From contig CALCZA010000114.1 in NCBI GenBank assembly GCA_937906475.1, positions 80,024 through 144,023 of the forward strand: DNA of 64,000 nt, in the 5' to 3' direction. The DNA comes from an uncultured bacterium (lineage in GTDB: Bacteria > Planctomycetota > UBA1135 > UBA2386). Position 1 is the first letter of the stretch. The number at the start of each line of letters is the position of its first letter. The notes under the pieces are model-generated. The model was not told the DNA's origin, searched no databases, and was given only the letters and a program-made list of their open reading frames with translations. The translations under genes and the position numbers were made by a program. This document shows positions 56,369 to 64,000 of this stretch, one piece after another.

Positions 56369-58461
56369 AGGCTGGCGAACTGCTGCGAATCCGCGTCGCC
56401 TTCGGTGCGCTGGGCCTGGTGCCGGTCTTCCTAGCTGGTTGGCTCGGCTGGTTGCAGGTATTGCAGGCAGGCACGATTGATCGTCGCGATGGCACGCCGG
56501 TGCCGCTGAGTGCGGTGACTGCTGATCGCCAAGGTTGGAGGACCGAGGCGATCCCGGCACCGCGAGGCACGATCGTTGATCGCAATGGTGCGACGCTCGC
56601 CTCTGATCGCGCAACTTATGAGGTGCGTGCGAGCATTGGCGCGCCGAGGAAGGTGCGCCAGGACCTGACACTATTCCGCCCGTGGGTGGCGCGTCTCGTC
56701 AATCGTCTCGGGTTGGCGTTGGTTGCCGACCCGGACATGGAAGGGCGCGACGTGCTCTTCGAGAAGCACAAGAAGCGCCTGACGGCGGCGGCGAATCGCG
56801 CCTGGCGGATCAATGAGTTGCCCGCAGTTGGTGTCTGGCCGACTACGCACAGGCGCACTGCCGACTTCTTAGTCTCCGTTGGTGTCGATCGCCTCGCGGT
56901 GATCCATGCGTTGCGTGCCTATGACATGAGTGCGGCGTACCCGACGCTGTCGATGCAGTTCATGCACGGCTTTCGCCGCGTGTATCCCGATCGTGAATTG
57001 ACCCATGGGATCGTCGGCCACCTCAATTCGTTCAGGACGAACCTGCCCAGCGGTGGCGTCAAGCTAGAGACTGTTGGGGTTGTCGGGTTGGAGTCGTTTG
57101 TGGCTCTCGAGCCGCAGGCTGGCGGTAAGCGGCGCTTTCTCGCTGACGGCCTCAGTCGCCCATACTTCGCCGCGCTGGTCGAGAACGCGCCCGAAGGTGC
57201 GGTGCTGCACTCAACCTTAGATCTCGAACTGCAGCGCGCTGCTGTGCGCGAGTTGACGGCTAAGTGCGAAGAGGGGCTGCACAACAGGAAGGGTGAATAC
57301 GCCAAGTGGGGTGCTCTGACTCTCGTCGAGATTGCCACTGGCGATGTGCTGGCGGCGGCTTCGTGGCATCGCGGTGATGCGCCGGCGCAAGCGCGCCCGT
57401 TCGCTCCGTACCAGAACCTGTTTGAGCCGGGGTCGATCGTCAAGCCGCTAGTCCTCAGTTATGCGCTTGAGGTTGGCGCTCTCGACTGGGCGAAGGAATA
57501 CGACTGCAATCCAGGTCACGCCACCTACCGCGAAGTGATTCGTAGCTTGGGTCGGCGCAAGGCCGTTCGTGATGACCACAACTGTGGCTTGTTGACGCCG
57601 CACGGCATCATCGTCAACAGCTCCAACATTGGCGCCGCGTTCATTGGCTTGCAGTTGACGCGCCCGCAATGGCAGGACTACATGCTGGGCTATGGCTTTG
57701 GCCAGTCGCTCGGTCTCAACCTTCCTGGCGAGTCACGCGGTGGCAATCACCATCGCTCGTTCGCCGCCGACATAAACATTCGATCGTTTCGCGCCAATAG
57801 CGCCATCTCATTCAGCTTCGGCTACGAGATGACGGCGACCGTCATGCAAGTCGCGCGTGCTTACATGCGCATGTTCCGCGGCCTCGGTGCAGAGTTGCGC
57901 TTGGTTAAGGCGCTCGAACTCAATGGCGAGTGGTGCGATGTGCCGGTCAAGCTAGATACCGGTCCGCGCTACCGCCCCGAAGTTGTCAACGCCATTCGCG
58001 AGGCTATGGCGGACGTTGTTAGTAACGACTCACATGCAACCGGGCGCTTCGTGCATCAGCAGATGCTGAAGGAAACCGGCGTAGACCTGCAAGGTCTCGT
58101 GGGTGGCAAGACCGGTACCGCAGTGAGTCCAGTTCGCTTGCTTGATGGTTCGAAGGCAACCATGCGCAACGCGAGCTTCGTTGGGTTCTTGCCTGCGGAC
58201 AACCCGCGTTGGCTTGCGGTGTGTGTTCTTCAGAGCGATGTTGTTTCGCGATTCTATGGTGGCAGGTATGCTGCTCCCCCAGCAGTAAAGCTGTTGCTCC
58301 AATGCCAAAAGCAATTGGAGCGGCAGTCCATGCACCAGGCATCGCAATTACGTTCGGGTGGTCAGACCCGGCACGCTCCTTCGGGAGTGGATCTTCGATC
58401 ACCTGGTTCTTCAGGCTGGAGCGCGTCGGTTGGGACCGGCGTTTCCAGGGATACTCGTTAG
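56365..58461 (+). CDS. ftsI: Division-specific class B penicillin-binding protein (FtsI/PBP3-like)
   Basis: ATG overlaps previous stop (ATGA). TM; APRGTIVDRNGATLASD; EPGSIVKPLVL (SxxK), NSSN (SxN), GGKTGTAV (KTG). Confidence 0.92.
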   Translation: MKAGELLRIRVAFGALGLVPVFLAGWLGWLQVLQAGTIDRRDGTPVPLSAVTADRQGWRTEAIPAPRGTIVDRNGATLASDRATYEVRASIGAPRKVRQDLTLFRPWVARLVNRLGLALVADPDMEGRDVLFEKHKKRLTAAANRAWRINELPAVGVWPTTHRRTADFLVSVGVDRLAVIHALRAYDMSAAYPTLSMQFMHGFRRVYPDRELTHGIVGHLNSFRTNLPSGGVKLETVGVVGLESFVALEPQAGGKRRFLADGLSRPYFAALVENAPEGAVLHSTLDLELQRAAVRELTAKCEEGLHNRKGEYAKWGALTLVEIATGDVLAAASWHRGDAPAQARPFAPYQNLFEPGSIVKPLVLSYALEVGALDWAKEYDCNPGHATYREVIRSLGRRKAVRDDHNCGLLTPHGIIVNSSNIGAAFIGLQLTRPQWQDYMLGYGFGQSLGLNLPGESRGGNHHRSFAADINIRSFRANSAISFSFGYEMTATVMQVARAYMRMFRGLGAELRLVKALELNGEWCDVPVKLDTGPRYRPEVVNAIREAMADVVSNDSHATGRFVHQQMLKETGVDLQGLVGGKTGTAVSPVRLLDGSKATMRNASFVGFLPADNPRWLAVCVLQSDVVSRFYGGRYAAPPAVKLLLQCQKQLERQSMHQASQLRSGGQTRHAPSGVDLRSPGSSGWSASVGTGVSRDTR

Positions 58462-58468
58462 GCGGTTC

Positions 58469-60046
58469 ATGACTGATTTGGCTTTCCCATCCGGACTCCC
58501 GTCCGGTCAGGGGTTCGTTCGTTTACGTGAACTTCGCGACTGCTTGCAGCCGCGTGACGTAATGCATTGGCGCGACCTGGCAGTGGACGGATTGGCGTTC
58601 CACTCGGCCGAAGTGCGTCCCGGCAATCTGTTCTTCGCAATCCGCGGCACCAAGAACGATGGCACGGTGTTCGCCCAACAAGCAATTGCGCGCGGCGCCG
58701 TCGCTGTGGTCGCGGATCAACCGTTGTCGTTGTCGGTGCCGGTGTTGGTCGTCGACAACGTGCGTGAAGCGTTGGCGGATGCGGCGCGCTTTTACTACCG
58801 CGATCCGTCGAAGGCGATCTCGGTGGTTGGCGTGACCGGAACCAATGGCAAGACCACGACGGGTCATCTGATCCGCGCCTGCCTGCAGGCCGATCGTCGC
58901 CAAGTTGGTTTGATCGGAACGATCGCCTACGAGTTTGGTGGCCGTCGCATTCCGGCGTCTAACACGACGCCTGATCCGGTGCGCATCCACGGTTACTTAC
59001 GCGAGATGGCAGATCGTTTTGCCAGCGCGTGTGTGATGGAAGTGTCGAGCCACAGTCTCGACCAAGATCGTGTGCGTGGCGTGCACTTCGCCGTCGCTGT
59101 GTTCACGAACCTGTCGCAGGACCACCTCGACTACCACGGCAGCATGGAGTCGTATCTGCAGGCCAAGGCGCGCCTGTTCCGGTCGCTCGGTCCGGGGGCG
59201 ACTGCGGTGCTTAATCGCGATGATCCGGCGTCGATGATGATGGCCGAGGAGTTGGTGACCGGCGTCAACATCATGTGGTACGGCATTTCGCCCGAAGCCG
59301 ACATTCGCGCCGAAGATGTCCGACCTGGCCCCGACGGCACGCGGTTGCGCATCGTCATGCCCAATGGCGCTGCCGAGTTGTTCTTGCCGATCGTCGGTTC
59401 GCACAACGTCGAGAACGCGTTGGCTGCTGCCGCGACGGCGTTGGCGCTCGGCGCCAGTGAGTTGACGGTTGCCTCAGCGCTCGAAGATGCGCGCGCGGTT
59501 CCCGGTCGTTTGGAATTGGTCGAACCACCGGGTGGCTTGATGCGTGGCGGACGTGTGCGCACGTTCGTTGACTACGCCCACACGCCCGATGCGTTGGATA
59601 AGGTCTGTGCGACGTTGGCGGAAGTCTGTGAGGGTGATCTGCACGTTGTGTTTGGTTGCGGTGGCGATCGTGATCGCACCAAGCGTGCACCGATGGCGCA
59701 GGCTGTTGCTCGTCACGCGCGCTACGCCTATCTGACCAGCGACAACCCGCGCAGCGAAGACCCGGCTCTTATCATTCGCGACATGGTCGATGGACTCGGC
59801 GCCGAAGGCGTGGATCCGATGGTCGGCGAAGGCGCAGAGCGTTCGTGCGATCTCTTTGAGGTGATTGATCGAGCCGAGGCAATTCGTCTCGCATGTCGTC
59901 AGGCCAAGCCTGGCGATACTGTCTTGATCGCGGGTAAGGGTCACGAGACCTACCAGGTGTTCAAAGACAGCGTGATTCCGTTCGATGACCGTCTCGAAGC
60001 AGGGCGTGCGTTGGCGGCAAGGGAGGCCGGATGGTTGCACCGATGA
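58469..60046 (+). CDS. murE: UDP-N-acetylmuramyl-tripeptide synthetase
   Basis: VVGVTGTNGKTTTGHLI, MEVSSHSLDQDRV, FVDYAHTPDALDKV, FGCGGDRDRTKR, TSDNPRSEDP, AGKGHETYQ. Confidence 0.96.
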   Translation: MTDLAFPSGLPSGQGFVRLRELRDCLQPRDVMHWRDLAVDGLAFHSAEVRPGNLFFAIRGTKNDGTVFAQQAIARGAVAVVADQPLSLSVPVLVVDNVREALADAARFYYRDPSKAISVVGVTGTNGKTTTGHLIRACLQADRRQVGLIGTIAYEFGGRRIPASNTTPDPVRIHGYLREMADRFASACVMEVSSHSLDQDRVRGVHFAVAVFTNLSQDHLDYHGSMESYLQAKARLFRSLGPGATAVLNRDDPASMMMAEELVTGVNIMWYGISPEADIRAEDVRPGPDGTRLRIVMPNGAAELFLPIVGSHNVENALAAAATALALGASELTVASALEDARAVPGRLELVEPPGGLMRGGRVRTFVDYAHTPDALDKVCATLAEVCEGDLHVVFGCGGDRDRTKRAPMAQAVARHARYAYLTSDNPRSEDPALIIRDMVDGLGAEGVDPMVGEGAERSCDLFEVIDRAEAIRLACRQAKPGDTVLIAGKGHETYQVFKDSVIPFDDRLEAGRALAAREAGWLHR

Positions 60047-61605
60047 AAGGTGTCTTAGGCCAGGACGCTGTCGCATCTTCAGCCGGTGAAGAAGGTGGTG
60101 CGTTGGCTCGGATAGCAGCAAGTACACGGCCTGCACGTGGGTGGTTTACCGCCCGCTCGGTGGCCAAGGCCGTTGGCGGCGAAGTTGTGCAAGGTGGCGC
60201 GACCGGCAATGGCGTCAGCACCGATACGCGTTGCGATTGCACCGGGCAGGTGTTTGTCGCGCTGCGTGGCGACAACCACGATGGTCATCGCTATCTCGAT
60301 CAGGCCTTGTCGCAGGGTGCCGTTGGTTTGGTGGTGGACCGCGAGTTTGATCTCGATTCGTTCCTGCAGGCGGTCATGGGCGCTGGCCGCGTCAGCGGTC
60401 GGCGTGAACCGTTCATCGTGCAGGTCCAAGAGACCGGCCAAGCGTTGATGGATCTGGCCGCCGAACACCGTCGCCGCCATCGCGCGAAGGTTGTCGGTAT
60501 CACGGGTTCGTGCGGCAAGACGTCGACCAAGGAGTGGCTCGGAGCGGTGTTGTCGTCGGTGATGCCTACAGTGCGTTCGCCCGGTAGCTACAATAACCAG
60601 ATTGGCGTGCCGTTGACGTTGTTCCAGTTGCAAGCGGAGACGCGTGCGGCGGTAGTCGAGATCGGCACCAACGCCCCCGGCGAGATTGCGCAGTTAACCG
60701 CCATCGCGCGTCCCGACATTGGCATCGTGACCTGTGTCGCCGCGGCGCATCTTGAAGGCCTCGGATCGCTCGATGGTGTGGCTCGCGAGAAGGCTGCGTT
60801 GGTGCAGGGACTGCCAAAGAATGGGCTTTGCATTCTGAACGGAGATGACGCTGCGTGTCGCGCCATGGCGCAATTGACTTCGGCTGATGTCGAGTTCATT
60901 AGCGTCAACCGTGAGACCGATTGGTTTGCCACCGACGTGCAGTTCCACGTGCTCGGCACGACCTTCTTGCTGCAAGGTTCGCGGCCAGTGACGCTGCCAC
61001 GGCTTGGCACGCACAACGTCTACAACGCGTTGGCTGTGATTGCCGCTGCTCATCGTCTTGGCGTTCCTGAAGAAGTGGTTCTGCGGCAGTTGGGTTGCGT
61101 GCCGTCCGCGGCGCGCCGACTCGAACCCAAGACCGCTGGCGGCGTGACGATCTTTGACGACACATACAACATGAACCCCGAGTCGGCGCGCTCTGCGTTG
61201 CAGGCGATGGCCGGGTTGCGTTCTGGGGGTCTCGACGATGCCGGCCAGCGTGGCCGTTCAATCGCCGTCTTCGGTACGATGCTCGAACTCGGCGCGGACA
61301 GTGTCATGCTGCATCGCCGCTTGGGCGAGCAGGTGTTCGCTAGCGGTCAGGATCACTTGATCTGTGTTGGCCCGGATGCTCATGCGATCGCCGAGGGTGC
61401 GCTTGCCGCTGGCATGCGCAAAGCTTCGGTCGAATGCGTCGGTGATATTGGCGCGGCGCACACGTTGTTGCGTGGTTTGCTCCGTCGGGGCGATCGCCTG
61501 CTGTGCAAGGCTTCGCGGCGTGTCGCGCTCGATCGCCTCGTCGACCTGTTGTTGGTCGACCTGTCTGCTGGTGATGCCGATGGCAGCGCGGAGGCCGGCA
61601 GCTAA
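60043..61605 (+). CDS. murF: UDP-N-acetylmuramoyl-tripeptide--D-alanyl-D-alanine ligase
   Basis: ATG overlaps murE stop (ATGA). GVSTDTRCDCTGQVFVALRGDNHDGH, GITGSCGKTSTKEWL, SPGSYNNQIGVPLTLF, DDTYNMNPESARSAL. Confidence 0.95.
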   Translation: MKGVLGQDAVASSAGEEGGALARIAASTRPARGWFTARSVAKAVGGEVVQGGATGNGVSTDTRCDCTGQVFVALRGDNHDGHRYLDQALSQGAVGLVVDREFDLDSFLQAVMGAGRVSGRREPFIVQVQETGQALMDLAAEHRRRHRAKVVGITGSCGKTSTKEWLGAVLSSVMPTVRSPGSYNNQIGVPLTLFQLQAETRAAVVEIGTNAPGEIAQLTAIARPDIGIVTCVAAAHLEGLGSLDGVAREKAALVQGLPKNGLCILNGDDAACRAMAQLTSADVEFISVNRETDWFATDVQFHVLGTTFLLQGSRPVTLPRLGTHNVYNALAVIAAAHRLGVPEEVVLRQLGCVPSAARRLEPKTAGGVTIFDDTYNMNPESARSALQAMAGLRSGGLDDAGQRGRSIAVFGTMLELGADSVMLHRRLGEQVFASGQDHLICVGPDAHAIAEGALAAGMRKASVECVGDIGAAHTLLRGLLRRGDRLLCKASRRVALDRLVDLLLVDLSAGDADGSAEAGS

Positions 61606-62735
61606 TGATCCATTGGTTGGCGCCCTACTTGTTCTCGGATGATATTTGCCGATTCCTCGGCTACATCTCTGTCCGGGCTGGGGGTGCCGCCGTAACGGCG
61701 TTCTTGTTGTGCCTCGTGATTGGCCCGATGGTCATTCGTTGGTTGTCGCGACAAGGCGTCAGCGAGCGCCTCGACGGCACCGGTTCGCAGCGGCTCGAAG
61801 AGCTGCATAAGGACAAGATCGGCACGCCGACGATGGGCGGCCTGTTTGTGATTGGCTCGATCTTGTTGTCGGCGGCGCTGTGGCTGCGGTTCGATGGCGT
61901 CAATCGTTACTCGTTGCCAGCGATCGTGCTGATCGGTGGCTTTGCCGCAGTCGGATTTTGGGATGACTGGGTCAAGCTGAAGCAAGGTCAGTCAGGCGAG
62001 AAGAAGCGCGGCATCACCAAGCGTGAGAAGCAAGGTGCGCTGACGATCCTGGCGCTATTGGTTGGCCTGTGGCTACTTGGCCCCGCTGCATTGCAGTCCG
62101 GTCAGGGCGGCCCGCACCTCTACATCCCGTTCGTCAAAGACTTCGGTGTCAACCTGAGCGTCTGGTGGGGCGTGCCCTTCTTAGTGATGGCGGTGGTCGT
62201 GCTTACTGGCGCGGCCAACGCGGTCAACTTGACCGATGGTCTCGACGGACTCGCCGCCGGGTGCGTGGCGACCTCGGCGATTGCTTACGCGGCGATCACC
62301 TACGCGGTCGGCCGGGTCGACTGGTCCGAATACCTGTTGGTGCCGCACGTCGCCGGTGCTGGCGAGATGGCCGTGTTGATGGCGGCTTTGCTCGGCGGCA
62401 CGTTGGGCTTCTTGTGGTTCAACGCGGCGCCCGCGCTGGTCTTCATGGGCGATGTTGGCAGCCTTGGCTTGGGCGGGGCGCTTGCCTACGCGGCGTTGAT
62501 TAGTCGCACCGAACTCGTGCTCTTCGTTGTCGGCGGCGTTTTCGTCGTCGAAACTGTGTCGGTGATCCTGCAAGTCGGCTCGTTCAAGATGCGCGGCAAG
62601 CGCATCTTCCGCTGCGCGCCGCTGCATCATCACTTCCAATTTGGTGGCATGCCTGAGACCCGTGTCGTGGCACGCGCGTGGATTGTCTCGGCCCTGCTCG
62701 CCATGTGCAGTCTCCTGCTCTTCAAGGTGAGGTAG
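61605..62735 (+). CDS. mraY: Phospho-N-acetylmuramoyl-pentapeptide-transferase
   Basis: TAATG overlap with murF. HKDKIGTPTMGGLFVIG, GFWDDWVKL, NAVNLTDGLDGLAAG, FMGDVGSLGLGG, CAPLHHHFQFGG. Confidence 0.97.
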   Translation: MIHWLAPYLFSDDICRFLGYISVRAGGAAVTAFLLCLVIGPMVIRWLSRQGVSERLDGTGSQRLEELHKDKIGTPTMGGLFVIGSILLSAALWLRFDGVNRYSLPAIVLIGGFAAVGFWDDWVKLKQGQSGEKKRGITKREKQGALTILALLVGLWLLGPAALQSGQGGPHLYIPFVKDFGVNLSVWWGVPFLVMAVVVLTGAANAVNLTDGLDGLAAGCVATSAIAYAAITYAVGRVDWSEYLLVPHVAGAGEMAVLMAALLGGTLGFLWFNAAPALVFMGDVGSLGLGGALAYAALISRTELVLFVVGGVFVVETVSVILQVGSFKMRGKRIFRCAPLHHHFQFGGMPETRVVARAWIVSALLAMCSLLLFKVR

Positions 62736-62740
62736 TCAGC

Positions 62741-63880
62741 ATGACTGCGATCCCACGACGAACGGCGGCGAACACCAAGTCCTCCGATCATGTGCGCGAA
62801 CTCGACTGGCTGATGCTGGTCGTGATGGCGCTTTGCTGCCTGGGCATGGTGATGGCGGTGTCGGTGCGTGGCTCGCAGATCGAAGCTGGGCCGATGGCCG
62901 TCATGAAGACGCAGGGCCTGAAGCTGTTGATGGGCCTAGTGGCGTTCATGTTTGCGGCGTTGACGCCTATTCGGCTTATCCGTCGTGTGGCGATCCCGCT
63001 GTTCTTGTGCTCCGTGGTTGCCTGCTTGCTGCCACATGTCTTCAACAGCTCATCGCACGGCGCCGCTCGGTGGATTCGCGTCGGTAGCCAGCAATTCCAG
63101 CCAGTAGAGCCAGCCCGTTTTTTCTTGGTGTTGGCGGTGTCTTGGTTGTTGGCGCGCGCTGGCACCGGGTTGTCGAGCTTCCGTCGCGGATTTTTGCCGG
63201 CGATGGGTTGTGCAACGTTGCTGGCACTCGCGCTCGCGACCCAACCTGATAACGGTAACGCGTTGCTCGCCGTGATGCTGGCCAGCTGCATTGCGCTGGT
63301 GGCTGGAGTGCGCTTCATGCACTTTGCGCCGTTCGCGGTGTCGGGGCTTGGCTTGATGGTCTTGCTGGCGACGCAGCACGATTACGTGCGTCGCCGCATC
63401 GAAGACCTATTCCAGACCACGCCAGACTCGCAAGTCGGACTCGGCTTGATTGCCGTCGGATCCGGCGGCACCTTTGGCCGCGGCCTCGGCCAGGGCTGGA
63501 TGAAGATGAATTACGTGCCGGAAGCGCACAACGACTTCGTATTCGCGATCATCGCGGAGGAATTCGGTTACCTGGGATCGTTGTTCGTGCTCGGCTCGTA
63601 CACGATCTTCGGGTATGTGTGTTACCGACTTGTTCGACAAGTTCGGGATCCATTCTTGCGTTACGTCGTGTGCGGCTATGCTCTAATGGTCTGTATGCAG
63701 GCGGCTGTGAACCTACTCGTGGTCAGCGGGTGGGCGCCAGCCAAGGGTATTGACTTGCCGTTCGTCTCGACGGGCGGAACGAGTCTTGTGTTTTGTTTAG
63801 CGGCGGTGGGTTTGATCGGTAACGCAGTGCGCGCAGATCGCGCCGGGTCGTTCCGTACCGCCGACGAAGTGGTTACTTGA
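62741..63880 (+). CDS. ftsW: SEDS-family cell division protein FtsW
   Basis: Polytopic; QPVEPARFFLVLA, ATQPDNGNALLAVMLA, FGRGLGQGWMKMNYVPEAHNDFVFAIIAEEFGYLG, LPFVSTGGTSLVFCLAAVGLIGNAV. Confidence 0.92.
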   Translation: MTAIPRRTAANTKSSDHVRELDWLMLVVMALCCLGMVMAVSVRGSQIEAGPMAVMKTQGLKLLMGLVAFMFAALTPIRLIRRVAIPLFLCSVVACLLPHVFNSSSHGAARWIRVGSQQFQPVEPARFFLVLAVSWLLARAGTGLSSFRRGFLPAMGCATLLALALATQPDNGNALLAVMLASCIALVAGVRFMHFAPFAVSGLGLMVLLATQHDYVRRRIEDLFQTTPDSQVGLGLIAVGSGGTFGRGLGQGWMKMNYVPEAHNDFVFAIIAEEFGYLGSLFVLGSYTIFGYVCYRLVRQVRDPFLRYVVCGYALMVCMQAAVNLLVVSGWAPAKGIDLPFVSTGGTSLVFCLAAVGLIGNAVRADRAGSFRTADEVVT

Positions 63881-63908
63881 TGCAAATCCGAAAGGATTGG
63901 AGGGTGTG

Positions 63909-64000
63909 ATGGGACAACTCGAAAAATACGGCCTCTATGTTCTGTGCTTGGTCATCTTCCTGATTCTGGGGGTGACGATTTGGGGTGATCCTGATTCGTC
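63909..64000 (+). CDS. Partial membrane protein truncated by window end
   Basis: ATG after GGATTGGAGGG; MGQLEKYGLYVLCLVIFLILGVTIWGDPDS..., one TM. Confidence 0.6.
   Translation, partial: MGQLEKYGLYVLCLVIFLILGVTIWGDPDS

Overview
The window reads as an ordinary, gene-dense chromosomal segment of a Planctomycetota-like bacterium. That taxonomic call is an inference from protein style and gene content. I recognise about 45 coding regions. Main blocks: (1) pyruvate dehydrogenase E1-like protein, ispG, an ATL protein, several MFS/EamA transporters, a saccharopine-dehydrogenase-like protein and a methyltransferase with a histone-H1-like tail; (2) a Gfo/Idh oxidoreductase overlapping a radical SAM gene; (3) secreted multidomain proteins (lysyl-endopeptidase-like protease, sialidase, LamG proteins) that share an undescribed-looking C-terminal segment; (4) an ApbE - porin - FMN_bind - membrane-His protein operon; (5) recG, an rlmD-like gene and a UDPGP-family gene; (6) a complete MoxR/Bat operon with a BatD-BatE fusion; (7) a dcw cluster (mraZ-rsmH-ftsL-ftsI-murE-murF-mraY-ftsW) preceded by a helically phased GTGG repeat array that is probably the MraZ operator. 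I saw no rRNA, tRNA, CRISPR array, prophage or transposase. The observations most worth checking are the shared C-terminal segment (with a degenerate extra copy at 19240-19290), the MraZ repeat array, the flavinylation operon, a structured leader candidate upstream of the HEAT-repeat gene, and the H1-tailed methyltransferase. All product names come from motif recognition by eye; no database search was run.
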